Part shown: positions 1 through 12,437 of the stretch, one piece after another
Layout of the letters: each line of letters begins with the position of its first letter
Numbering within the stretch: the stretch's first letter is position 1
Origin: Litomosoides sigmodontis
Taxonomy: Eukaryota; Nematoda; Chromadorea; Rhabditida; Onchocercidae
Direction: 5' to 3'
Assembly: GCA_963070105.1 (NCBI GenBank)
Contig: OY718808.1
Span: 8,047,398-8,111,397, forward strand
DNA: 64,000 bases
Position numbers and translations under genes: made by a program
The notes under the pieces: model-generated
Told to the model about the DNA's origin: nothing
Database searches by the model: none
What the model saw: only the letters and a program-made list of their open reading frames with translations

Positions 1-26
1 ATCACAAATCTCAATGGAAAAATAAC

Positions 27-3000
27 CTTGTGATTTTGGTGATTGTGTTAAAAGCACTCCCATTGTTGTTGGTAGGGGTAACTGATGGACTTCCAGCACC
101 AAGTAAGTAAGCAGCATTATTCAAGGAGAACTGTGCATAATATTCCTGCATCAAAGCCAGCATATTGGGTATATTTGGTTGCATCCATAAATTCTAAAAT
201 ACCTCGGTATATTAAAATGAAGGTAAGATTTTTCGAATATTTCATTTGTATTGCAAAGGCTCTATTTTTATACTCTTGCTATTTGTGGTTTTTTTTTTCG
301 AATACGTTGTTTCTGCTTGCTCTTCCTCTTCGTAAACACCAGTGCAAGTTCTTTCAACTTCCACTGAAAGCCAATACTGGTCTAAGGACCTGAACAGTTC
401 AACCTGCAAAGAAGAATGTTGCTGCTGTTGTTGTTGTTGTTGTAAAGCAACTGCAGCTAATGTAGCAGCGGTGAGTGAACTGGAAACGTTATTGAGAGCT
501 GAACCAGGAAGAAATGGTGTGGTTGAAGCAGTGGCTGATGCGATACTATTACTTGAATGCTCTTCATCGGTATTCTCTGATTGTTGTGTCCTAAAACAAC
601 CGACAGCAATTATTAAATGTTACTAATTAACTAGCTAAGCGTACAGTTTTTAATACATCGCTGGAAAAAAATTGAATTTCCCGCACTTTTTAATACCGGT
701 AGCTTTTATCTGCTCGTTACTTCTAGACGATACAGTACTTTGGCTTACTACATGACGTAAATCAGCCAATGGTTCGCCTGAAAACAAAACACATTTATCT
801 ACATTATCATTGTTACGCATTTCATGTATTTGCTTATTATCGATTATTCAATATGAAATGAAAAAAAAATCGTCGGATTCGCGACATAATGTAGCATAAG
901 TAAAAAATTACTACGTCCTGTTCTTTTTTGCTGTATTCGAAGTAACAAATTTCGAAACTCAGTGCTAGAAAAAGAAACTAAAAAATTGCTTTTGTTCAAG
1001 GTAATTCCACACTGCGTAAACATACCTGCTTTTTCGGCAATCTCTTTCAACCGTTCGGAGCAAAATGCATTCAAACTGAAGCCACCTTTACCTGAATTAT
1101 ACACCAATTATTGCACATAGCTGTTACTTAACAAATTTTGACGAGTAAATTTTCAACTTTGTGAAACATTTGGAAGCTACCATTTCATCCTTTTCTTTCA
1201 TTTAAATCATGAGAATCTGAAAAAACTTTGCGCACAAACCGTTTAGTTTGTTTTTCGCAGTAGAAGTGGTGAATGGACTTGCGAATGTGAGAGATGGTGG
1301 ATGCAGTGGTGTTTTTGGTGTCAATAACGAAGACGATGATGATGAGGATAATGATGAGGTAATTACCGTCGATTTTGGTAGCTCCGTTCGAGACATACAT
1401 GGTATCTCCTCCTGAAAATATATAAACATATTCTGAAATAAAATCATTGCGAAAATTTTTCAGTTATTACGCAATAAGCGTATCACAAAAAATTAATTCC
1501 AACACTGGATGACACAGCACTAGCGAAAGAATACCATAATTTGAAATAAACTGAAATCCAGACGAAATTGTTATGCAAATAATTATACGTTTGTAGTCTA
1601 TACATCCTATCTTCTTTCCCATAAGAGCGTCGTGTAATTCGTTAAACTATAAAAAGCTGAATTTAAAAAATGTGAGGAAAAAGTTAACCTCACAGATACG
1701 AAGGCCATGAGCGATGAAGACGTGTTTCAACAAACTCCAAACATCACTGCAGACGTGTTTGCAAGAGTGACACGTTAATGATCCTCCTCTAATCAAAGAT
1801 GCATTACCCTGTTTTGTATCTGAAAATAAAGCTAATTTTTACATTAATAATTACTGTAATATACATGAAATAAATGTAATTTTCTTTCGTAATACACACC
1901 ATACGACCAGAAAACGATTTATTAAAAATTATCACCAGAAACGCGTAGGCTTATTTCAGTAACTGTCGCTATATTGATAACCCATCAATAGTATTTCATT
2001 ACGATAGATATGACTGACAAGGCCAACTTTATTCCTATTCATCAACAGTTAATTACTATTTTTTTTCTATTTTAAAAATTTGCATCACATCGTTATGACT
2101 ATTCTCATTCACTCCAACAACAGATTTCACTGAAAGCATTACTGTAAGCAATCAGCAAAACGATGATCCTTTAAAACTACCTATTTCCATACACAATCTA
2201 GATACTAACGAAATGTTTCAAATAGTTAAGCATAAAGCTGAACTTGTCAACATTGAAAGAAGTCAAATTAGAACAAGCATTGAAATGAAATAATGACCTA
2301 TCCACCATTTAATAGAGAGATTACGACTCAAAAATATTCTGCAATATTAACATTGAAAAAAAAGGCTAAATTTTTGCAAAATTTAAAATATTGTCTGATT
2401 TGCTCTTAATTTCTCTCTCTCTCTCTCTCTAACTACTTAACTTCATTTTTTCGATTGTATTAGGTATTAGGAAAGAATGAATGCTTGCTACCGTGAAAGA
2501 ACTTTGAAAATTTTAATCATAACTTTGCCGCCGTGGATTTATATGTATACACCTCTCACACTTTAACTCTGACTAAACCCTCTCAATTTCACAACAATTA
2601 CATTTCCATTACTAATAGCTATCAGAGAGACTTTTTCTTTCACTCTTTAACTTCTCACTGATGCAAGTCGAACGAGCACATCCGATTATGGAAGGAAATA
2701 CTGCAACGGATAATGATCATTATTTCCGACACAGACAGGTAACACACACACACACACACACACCCGTACACACATTATACAGGTAATTCATGAAAAGTTG
2801 TTTAAAGGGACGAGATAACATATAGATGTTTGCAGAGTGATAAATGCGTGTTATTCAATTTTTTAAAGTTCAAAAACTAATGGAACGCCATTAAACAAAA
2901 GACGTTTCTTTTCTCACTAATTCATACCTTTCATTTAATTTCCCCTTTACATAGTTATTAATAGAGGCAGACAGGCAAAGAGGGAGAGAGAGAGAGAGAC

Positions 3001-6000
3001 GATGGCGGTGAAAATGATAACTTTATAAAACATTTCACAGCTAATAATCTAAATTTCATTTCTTTTCATAAAGGAAGGATTAGGGAAAATAAAATTTCGG
3101 TAAATAAAATATCTATTTGTTTAAGTAACTCCTACCCAATAAGTTATAGCATGCTTTCTTTTCGTATAAAATAACTTCTCTACGAAAATAATTATTCAAA
3201 AGAAATGATAAGCAATTAACAATTCTCTCACATCTTTTCCGACAATGATAATTCCTTCCCTAATGGCTCTTTGAAAAACACCAAACTTCAGGAGAAAAGT
3301 GTGAAGCAATATAAGGAGAACTGTTTCACTTTATATTTTCATACAACTAAATACCAGAAATTACATGAAAATGTTTCTCTAAAATATTACCTCTCCGTCC
3401 TTTCATTTCATTTCCCTAATCCATAATAAAAACCTTCCTCATGTTTTCAATAAATTTGCAAAAAAAAGGAGGCAGAAAAATAAAATATAAATTATTTGAA
3501 AGTCAGGAGACTGTACAGGTAATTTAGAAGGAATTCCCATCAAGCATTTCCAATTTTCTTCCATCTCCCCACCCTTCTTCCTTGCTGTTCCTTATTTAAT
3601 CTTTGTGCATTCTATTCTCCTTCTTTTTTTTCACGAATTTAATTAGTAATTTAGTCATGAAGAATATAACTGGTCCGTTCAACAAAATGGAATCGACGCC
3701 TGTTGTGCAATATCCGGTCCTTCGAACTGATGACATTTTGGATGAATGCTGTGGTCGTTATGATCGAGTGGTAGGGCGAAGAAAACTTGTTCTCATCGAC
3801 GATAGCCGCCAATCACATCTCATTCATCTTCTTTGATTTCTATATATTATGAAAGATAAAAAAAAAAACGTACCAGAAGAAATTGAAATGGACCGAAAAA
3901 TTCTCAGCTAATCGCCAACTATCAAAATAAACAAAAAAAAGAGAAAGAATGGAAAAAAGAGAGAAAGAAGAAGAAGAGAAATTTTTAGTGCAGTGAAGAG
4001 AAAATGAAGAAGAAATAGTCAAATGCATTGCTATCTTAGCGGACACTTACAAACTGTTAATTTTCAACCAATAAATTATTACTTATTTTTTTTGCAAAAA
4101 ATATAATTAAAGAAGTAGCAAAGAAAATCAGCCACAATTGATGGATTTTTTTTCCACAAAAAATATTTCTCTTGCAAATTATAAATGAAAAATCAATTTA
4201 ATTAGCCTAATTTAATGGTAACATTAAATAACCAGTGTTACTGCTAATTCATGCAAACACTACGAAAAAGTCGACTTGCTATTTCCATAAAATATGAAGA
4301 GTTTTCATTTTTTGATATTTGCATAAAACGAATAAATCGATCAGCAACACGAAAAGCTAACATATCGATAGATAATTAAAGAATGCATGAAGATGGAAAA
4401 TAAAAAACATAAATTCCTATTCATTCACTAATTAAAAAAACAATCGATAATCAATCAAAACGAATGATCACTTTTATCAGTCGGTCGTTGTCAATCATTG
4501 CGCAAATCACTTAACAGAAAACTTTCTGTCAGACTAATACTTTTTATTAATGAAGTGATAAGTTAATTAATTAATTAATTAATTAATTATGAGATGAAAG
4601 AGGTAACTCATTGCTCAGATGAATGCCTGCAAATTCCTTCCTAAATTCCAAATTTATTTCGATGAGAAACACACTTCTTCACTTTCAAAACAATGATGTA
4701 ATAATGAGAGCTGGAGGAAGTAGTGAGAGAGAAAAAGAAACAGACACACATGCATACATAGGTGCGTACATACATATGAAATAACTCTGACATTCACTTC
4801 CTACCTCCCCTTCTCTCTTCCTCCCTTTCTCTAAGACGTAAAAAACGACAAATTCAGTTAATTAATACCTTTCACCTTGATAACTAAATGTTTTTAACTT
4901 AATTCGAGCATAAATAAAATTTTAAAAAATATGGAAATTAATTTCATTCTATGCTTAATTAAATGCATTATCCCGCTGAATTTATAATATCACTCATTCC
5001 TTAATGAAATTGATCATTGTTAGTACACTCATTTGTTATTCAGTCACATAGCTTCAGAAAAACTTGAGATAAGAGAGGAGAGAAATCTTTTGAATCTTCC
5101 GCGGCAATAACTTATGCAAATTAGGAAATCGTAACGGCATCTTATTGCTTCGCTAACACTATCGAAAGCGAGTAAAGGCAAATGGAAGAATGCCTAATTT
5201 ATCAGTCGTGCAATAATAAAACAGACACAAAGGACATAGGCGTGTATATTTCATGGTCATAAAAAACTGTCGTATAATGGACGACAATTTGCAAATACTG
5301 CGTTAATTTAATGCAGCATGGGCAGTAAATGATAAAGTGTAGATACATACCTAAGCTATCGGTATCTGTAGTAGCATCAATCCTATCATTCCGCTTTTGC
5401 TGACCGTCACTGGTTGACGACATAAATGAAGCATTGGGATCATTTCCACATGATGATGGAATGCAACGGGAACACGTATCACTTAAATCCTGAAAGTTAC
5501 CACGCAATCACGTTAGATTTTACAATATAAATAAATGACTTACTTGATCACAGTCTTATACATATGTGATAGCATATTAAGATCAGTACTATGTCATGAC
5601 TAGAAATAACACACACAAATAATAAACCGCTCCAAAACGGTGAGGCGTTATAGCACTTACAGCAGAATCATGGCGACAGGTGACCAAAAGTCGCCGACGA
5701 CCGGGTCGAAGAGTTTCGCTGGATGGATGGGCCGGTGAAATATTTGTAAGAAACTCGTCCAATGGCGTCCTCTTGCTATCACAACGTGAAATCTAGAAGT
5801 ACAACGATTTACATATGCTTAACTAGTTAATGTTACTAATGCAGGTACAAAATATTCTCTGAATAAACTGCCTTACACATTACCAAATGCCACGTAAGTG
5901 TCCCGCCTTCTAAAAACTTTTATCAGTAAATACTTGGTATCCTCTGGAGATTTACTTAATAAATGATCGAGCAATTGCAAATTTGGTGTGGAATATCTAT

Positions 6001-7528
6001 GAGGAGAGGAATGTACTTGAATAGCACGTACTTTATGTTCAACAAATTCCACAAATGTCGATAATGAAAATTCCGCATTACAATTGCCGCAAATAATACG
6101 ATCATAATGGATGGAACTTCTAGGCTGTGGCACTGAAATGATATCATCGCTACAGTTCTCACTAGGTGAGGCTTCTTCATCGTCGCGCAATGTCGCACCA
6201 TCTTTCATTTCGTGATCCACATCGATGCACGAATCAACGCCGCTGTCAGTGGATACCAACGGTATGCTTCCTTAATTGATCATTTAAATGCTCGGCTTAT
6301 TCTACGACTATTTTATTTTAAAAGAATTCTTCCCATTCAAATATCACATCCTGTAAAGTATATAGCATAAGACTCATTCAATGGGACATTTTATGATGTA
6401 AGCCTTATTTTGCCTGAAACGAAAGCAAGACTTACCGTCGGATTTATTCATGGCAGCAATGGATGGAGTGGACTGAGTGATATCACCATAAACTTTCGGT
6501 AATAACAATTCACTTTCATCCGTGATATTAGTGCTACTCACGATAGCGGCAGTAGCAGTAGTAGTACTAACAGTAGATGTCTGCTGCTGATCATTACACT
6601 TGCTGGAAGCGGAAGTGGTCACTGTTTTACCTCCTCGTTCTGTCGTCCGGCCTACCTTTACGGTACCGTCATCATGATCATCACCATTCACCGTATCTTC
6701 CTTAATTGCTGCCGGAATCAGCATCGATCGGCTTAGTGCAGGTTTACGTCCACGCCTACTATAGTATAGATTATAGAATTTAGAATATTTGTGTTTGTAA
6801 TTTCTTGATACACTGAAAAATTTAAAGAATATCATTTCACTTCAAAAAAAAATTGGCAAACCAAAAAATAATTCAGAAAAGTGGTAAATTAAAAGTTAAA
6901 ATGATGCGTTTCTGTGTATGTGTGTGTGCTATGTATTGTGTGTGTGTGTGTGAATCTTTTTCATTCGAATAACACAACTTTATGGAGCACAAAAATTCAA
7001 CTGAAGTTGAATTTTCAGTTATCTTGATTAGCAGTTGTAAGTTAAAGCAATGCATGATAAAGAGTAATTATTGGTACTAGAGGATAAGTTTATCTCCTCA
7101 ATTTTCTGAGACGCAAAGAAAATAAGCCTGAAGCACAACCTCCAGAGACTACCCAGTTGATAAACACAGAGTATACTCTCAGTGATGGATCACTTCATTT
7201 CAAAATAGAAAAAAATTCTTCAGGGAACAACGCGTTTATTTTGTGACTAACGTTCAATATTTGTAAACCCTCAGGAGAGATAATTGAAAATGGATTGGAT
7301 GAACGATCCGTGTAATTCTTTACCAATTTAAGAGTTCATCGTTTTTTTTTGAAGTACATCATAAGTATTAACAGCTTACTTTTTTGGCTCATTGACTATT
7401 GGCATGTCGAGCGGATCTGCCTTTGTAGATGCATTAATAACAGCGCCGGTAGAGGTGGTATCCACCGCAGCAGTTAAATCGTCATTTTTCTTTAGAATTT
7501 TCGAATAATTTCGAAGGGCACTGCTCAT
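27..7528 (-). CDS. bcl-11: BCL11-family zinc-finger transcription factor, 3' end missing
   Basis: Exons in transcript order are 7528-7380, 6758-6436, 6270-6032, 5792-5661, 5489-5351, 1819-1689, 1411-1240, 1091-1026, 777-687, 590-404 and 193-27. All junctions keep phase, giving about 598 residues so far. The family members are nuclear DNA-binding repressors that recruit NuRD/SWI-SNF. Seen here: a CCHC finger near residues 218-241, a C2H2 finger near 344-365 followed by HGLRI, and the motif SERLKEIAEKAG, which resembles the mid-protein segment SRRLRELAGN of vertebrate BCL11. A poly-Gln run of eight precedes the last exon. The first 215 residues are Ser/Thr/Asp-rich, much longer than in vertebrates, where the CCHC finger lies near residue 50. 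The start at 7528 is the first ATG of its exon and is uncertain; earlier exons may exist. The donor of the 777-687 exon (GTGCGG) is weak and was chosen by phase. The C-terminal fingers should lie left of the window. Confidence 0.86.
419..442 (-). repeat. poly-glutamine tract in a coding exon
   Basis: Eight Gln codons (six CAA, two CAG) lie in the exon 590-404, after an Ala/Leu-rich stretch and before His-Ser-Ser-Leu-Gln at the donor. The exon is otherwise Ser/Thr/Ala-rich and probably disordered. Confidence 0.85.
1707..1772 (-). other. C2H2 zinc finger 1 of the BCL11-like protein
   Basis: The exon 1819-1689 translates to Thr-Cys-His-Ser-Cys ... Leu-Leu-Lys-His ... Ala-His-Gly-Leu-Arg-Ile. 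The spacing is C-X2-C-X12-H-X4-H. Vertebrate BCL11 finger 1 has the same spacing and the same signature just after it (THG-F/L-RI). The exon is bounded by a TTTTCAG acceptor and a GTTAAC donor, with phases matching both neighbours. Confidence 0.85.
1820..5350 (-). other. 3.5 kb intron of the BCL11-like gene
   Basis: It lies between a phase-1 donor (GTATGT) and a TTTTCAG acceptor. It holds (CT)n at 2411-2430, (CA)n at 2742-2763, (GA)n near 2980-2999, an AATT-type run at 4563-4587, and an isolated codon-like block at 3655-3838 described separately. I see no other feature in it. Confidence 0.7.
3655..3838. other. orphan codon-like block inside the BCL11 intron
   Basis: Unlike its AT-rich surroundings, this block is open on both strands. 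The plus strand reads about 59 codons from ATG 3657 (MKNITGPF...) to TGA, just after an ATTTAG. The minus strand is open in one frame (LAAIVDENKFSSPYHS...) to TAA. Neither translation is a family I recognise. It could be a skipped cassette exon of the host gene, a nested small gene, or a relic. It also carries a tRNA-A-box-like string (GATCGAGTGGTAGGGCG) but no tRNA fold that I can draw. Confidence 0.3.
5781..6091 (-). other. CCHC zinc finger split by an intron (BCL11 N-terminal finger)
   Basis: The exon ending at 6032 supplies Cys-X2-Cys and ends ...VEHK at a strong donor (GTACGT). The exon starting at 5792 opens with Ile-Ser-Arg-Cys. After splicing the pattern is C-X2-C-X15-H-X4-C, the same spacing as the vertebrate BCL11 N-terminal finger (CGQC ... 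EHKRKQC). Reading straight through the donor loses the last Cys, so the finger exists only in the spliced product. In BCL11A this finger supports self-association. That role is family knowledge, not shown here. Confidence 0.85.
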
Positions 7529-8321
7529 TAAGGTAAATGAATATACAACGAATGGAATAGTGCAGAAGGAACAAAATAGCCTCTCAACAATAATTGCAAT
7601 GTGAAGCAAACAGAAGTGATAGGACTAGGATATTTTGTAGATTTATGCAAATTTTTTACGCTTTGTCAAAATTTATAGAGCAAATTTGATGTTGATGGAT
7701 GAATTATAGAAATAAAGCCAGGAAGAGAAAGATCAATTTGATCACCGGGAAAATAAACCGCAAGAATTAGCTTAGGTTATATCAGTCGTTCACTTTGAGA
7801 TTTTTTCAGAATAAAATAATACACAGAGAAGAAATAGGAAAAATAGCAATACGATTTTTTTTCGGCACTGGGATACGTAGCACAATTAATGAAACACCGG
7901 GATTGCCAGAGCGAAGGCCTGAAAAAGTACTTTTTTTATAATATAGAAGATCAATTTCAATGACCGAAGAAATAAGTGAAAAAAAAGGTTTTAAAATATC
8001 AGCACGCCAGACACTCATCTTGAAAAATATTTCCACCATCGTAGAAATGCACAGAACATCAAGTTATAATATAAGACCTAAACTAAACATTTTTTCTTTC
8101 CCTCAACTTCATTATAATACATGAACACACTTAAAGATTTAAAAAAAAGGGTCGCTGATGTCAACGGTGCAACTCAATTGTCTCCTCTAGCTAGCTTAAT
8201 ATGATTGAGTTTACTCTGAATACATGAAAGGATGAAAGATAAAGTCTACTCTACGTTTTGTTGGAAGCCGAAAAAAGCACATCTGAAATGCTTCTTTAAT
8301 TAATTCATCTTGGACAATGAA
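7529..8321. other. 5' flank or intron upstream of the first BCL11 exon found
   Basis: AT-rich sequence with short open frames that show no splice-site support. I find no clear exon, so whether this is promoter or intron is undecided. Confidence 0.4.
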
Positions 8322-9478
8322 TTAATAATAATTAGTAATAATAAGTAATAATAAACAATAATAAATAATAATTAATAGTAATAAATAATAGTAATAAATA
8401 ATAATAAATAATAATAAATAATAATTATAAATAATAATAATAAATAATAATAATAAATAATAATAATAAATAATAATAATAAATAATAATAATAAATAAT
8501 AATAATAAATAATAATAATAAATAATAATAATAAATAATAATAATAAATAATAATAATAAATAATAATAATAAATAATAATAATAAATAATAATAATAAA
8601 TAATAATAATAAATAATAATAATAAATAATAATAATAAATAATAATAATAATAAATAATAATAATAATAAATAATAATAATAATAAATAATAATAATAAT
8701 AAATAATAATAATAATAAATAATAATAATAATAAATAATAATAATAAATAATAATAATAAATAATAATAATAAATAATAATAATAAATAATAATAATAAA
8801 TAATAATAATAAATAATAATAATAAATAATAATAAATAATAATAATAAATAATAATAATAAATAATAATAATAAATAATAATAATAAATAATAATAATAA
8901 ATAATAATAATAAATAATAATAATAAATAATAATAATAAATAATAATAATAAATAATAATAATAAATAATAATAATAATAAATAATAATAAATAATAATA
9001 AATAATAATAAATAATAATAATAAATAATAATAATAAATAATAATAATAAATAATAATAAAAAATAATAATAATAAATAATAATAATAAATAATAATAAT
9101 AAATAATAATAATAAATAATAATAATAAATAATAATAATAAATAATAATAATAAATAATAATAATAAATAATAATAATAAATAATAATAATAAATAATAA
9201 TAATAAATAATAATAATAAATAATAATAATAAATAATAATAATAAATAATAATAATAAATAATAATAATAAATAATAATAATAAATAATAATAATAAATA
9301 ATAATAATAAATAATAATAATAAATAATAATAATAAATAATAATAATAAATAATAATAATAAATAATAATAATAAATAATAATAATAAATAATAATAATA
9401 AATAATAATAATAAATAATAATAATAAATAATAATAATACATAATAATAATGAATAATAATGATAAATAATAATAAAA
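8322..9478 (+). repeat. 13-bp AT minisatellite, (AAT)4A units
   Basis: A tandem array of a 13-base unit made of four AAT triplets plus one extra A. Variant blocks occur: units with five triplets (16 bp) around 8640-8760, and units with three triplets (10 bp) around 8970-9010. The flanks at 8322-8410 and 9430-9478 are more degenerate. Because 13 is not a multiple of 3, all three minus-strand frames stay open with the same 13-residue peptide cycle. Those frames are artefacts, not genes. Confidence 0.95.
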
Positions 9479-10167
9479 CAACAGGCATGTTGTGAATGGA
9501 ATGGACGGTAAGGATGCGTCATAAAACATCTCGTGTTATGGAGAGAAACTAGAGAGTAGGCCAGATAAGAGGGTTAAAAAAAAATGAAAGAGCTGCACAC
9601 AGATAAAGTATCAATGAAAAAGTGAAGATTTCCAACACATCGCCAAAGTGTTTTTCATTTTTGTTAGTAGTTGGATGATGGAGAATGAAGGAGAAAAGAG
9701 CTGTGGGCGAGCGCAGGTGCAGAGGAACATAGTTACTCACTCAGAGACTGAAACTAAATGATCAAATTTCTTTAGAACAGAACTGCTATGTCTTATCAGT
9801 CCGAAATTTATTATCAATCAAAAATGAATCGGTCATTTGTTAGCATCGTAATTATACGGAAAGTTACATGCATCTACGCACTTCTTTCACATAATCTTTT
9901 CTAATTTCGCTGAGAGAAGATTGATGAAATTTACATAACCATGTTAAAATCTAACAGTTGCAGTGTTCGTTAATTAGTTTGATGTGGAAAATATGAGAAG
10001 CGCAAGTGGAAGTGACGCAGAACGTGTGAGTATTTTAGCGTAATACAATACCAACATGTTGCTTTTCTCAGCAACTTGAAGAGAAATATTACAGAATCAT
10101 TTAGCAACGGTTGATATTGTGAAACGAATTTTTTAAACAGAATTATTGATGTGTAACGTGAAAAAAG

Positions 10168-10678
10168 TAGCTGCTCTGAACGAGATGACCTAATAACAGC
10201 TCTTCTCGGTAATAGTGATGGTAATGAAATGGTAAATGAGAGACAACAACTGACAAGAAATCATATACAACAGCAAACTGGAAGAACTGGTTCAAAAAAA
10301 ACATGCAAGAATGAAAAGGTAAGGATACTAAGTGAGAATTATAAAACGTTTCTTCGATTTAATTCCATTGGTCACAAGTTACAAATACCAACATTTAAAA
10401 ATAATACTTACAATTAAGTATAGTAATATTAACTTACCATAAAATTTTTGTACTACTCCATGCGTTTGGTCATTTAGCTAAGTACAGAAGCTGGAGTAGA
10501 CGTCGAGATAATAAACGAATTAAAATAGAGACTTGAAAAAATTAAAGAAGGAATTGAACTGATGCTTTCTCAAACCATTGACACCGTACTAGTGCGCTAT
10601 CAATTCATCGACATTATTTCAATCCTTCATATCGAACAATTCCAATTATGCTGTAAACATTATGCAGTTATTTGTTGA
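10168..10678 (+). CDS. weak two-exon gene candidate, no family recognised
   Basis: Exon 10168-10318 is open with codon-like content (SSCSERDDLITALLG, then a Gln/Asn-rich part) and ends at a strong donor, AAG|GTAAGG. Splicing in phase to an acceptor at 10528 (AAATAG) gives RLEKIKEGIELMLSQTIDTV... ending at TGA 10676-10678, a helical segment. A possible first exon begins at ATG 9993 (MRSASGSDAER) with donor GTGAGT, but I could not join it in phase. The stronger-looking acceptor near 10478 would put an in-frame TAG in the message, so this may be a broken gene. I do not recognise it, and the start is unknown. Confidence 0.25.
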
Positions 10679-12437
10679 AATAACTTCTAAAAATCACACG
10701 ACAATCATTACGACAAAAACTAGAAAATCCTAGCACAATTAGTTTATTCGCTCACGAAATAAAATAAAAGAAAACAAAGTGAGAAAAAAAGAACCTCGTC
10801 AGTGATATTATTAACGAACAAATTTAAACAAATAATTTGTGGAAATTTTATGAAATGAAGCAGATGCAGGGGAAGTGAAGGAAAACAACAAGAGGAAAAG
10901 GAAATAAATTTGTTGAAAGAAAAATCACACTGATCACATCCCATACCATCTATCCTCTGTTCACACTCAATCAGTGAAGTGAACGAAGAAGTGGAAATTT
11001 AAGTAAGCATAAAAGTTTCTCCATAAATAGTAAGTAAATTATGGATCTGCTCGCTTCCATCTTCGCGAAATCTTTGCTAAATGAGAGAAAAATGTCGTTG
11101 TCTTGCTAAAACCCAAATGTTGACGATGGGAAAATGGGCGAATGAGCGCACTCGTCCAGGAGGCTAACATCATCTTTAGTGCAAATGAATTGCTACGACC
11201 ATAAGAACAGGCTAGCAGATGGTGCTCTGAAACCCTACAAACCATTCTCTTCTTCAATTTCAGAAACCAAACACACACTCAACCAATACAATACAGGAAG
11301 GGAACAAATTTCATCACTGTTATTCGATCTTATCATTAACATATTACTATTTAGATTTGCGTGTGTGTGTGTTTTTTTCTTTTGATTAAATGCTTTAGTT
11401 ACTACTCATTGGAAATAATAAACCAATTTTAAACGATACTTGAAATTCCTACAAAAAGCAACATGTGAACATGGAGGCACACATGAAGACGAAGACGTAA
11501 GCTTAGTACGATTAGGAGTGGGATTGACGAGAACTGTGAAAAGCGAGGTGCAGGCAATTTCAGATGCACTTCACTCACAACTACATGAACTTAACACATA
11601 CAGGAAAAACGTATCAAACATGTGCTCGCATTACGAATTCACATACAATTACACATACATGCTACAATGTTTAAGAATAAAGTTTTTTTTTTATTTTTGA
11701 TAATATAAGATTAAAATGCACTTTTTTGTTTTAGATTAGTGGATGAATGTAAAAGCTAACAACATTATCTCATAGTATGCGCAAAGCAACAAAGTGCACT
11801 GAAATCAGTTCGATCGGATCATATGTATATTGGTCGGTAAAAAAAATAACATTTAGGCATAAACTTAGTCATCAAGCTCACGAATATTATGAGTAATACA
11901 TAAACTAAAAACGCAATATATTACTTACGTATTGTATCTATAAGAAAAAGATTTATAAAATTAATTTCCAATTAACATTGGAAGAATGAAGTATAAATTG
12001 CAAAATCACTTAATATCAGAAAGGTATGGATTCATTCCACTTCGGAACTGTTTCCGCGTTGCACTGGAAAGAGTACAGAGTTATGTAACAGAAATTAATA
12101 GTGTACTATTGGAGTGAAAAGTAGGAAGCTAAAATGAATTGATAATACTTAAAACCATCGAATGAGGTAGTTCCTCATGTCAAAAATGAAAAAAAAAGTA
12201 TGAAATGAAATTATAGATAGCGAAGAGGAGAAAAAAAAATGACGTTTATTAGAAGGTGAAAAGTGTGACAAAGATGCATTTTATTGAAAGATTTCAGATT
12301 TAACAATGTCAAATAACGGGAAACGAGTGGGAAAGGGAAAGGGGAAAGGGAGAGAAATGAATGCACAGGGTGAGTTTACAGGAAAGCGACAGTGATAGTG
12401 GATTGATACACAAAAGAAGTGAAGTGAAATGATAACC

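Noticed and set aside
3740..3830. tRNA gene suggested by an A-box-like string
   Set aside because: I cannot draw an acceptor stem or a proper T-arm; only the A-box-like string is present.
8322..9478. CRISPR-like regular array
   Set aside because: There are no unique spacers; it is a plain tandem minisatellite in eukaryotic DNA.
8322..9529. Three overlapping minus-strand frames with repeated LLLLFIIIIYYYY, resembling a membrane protein
   Set aside because: All three frames give the same cycle because the 13-bp repeat unit is not a multiple of three.
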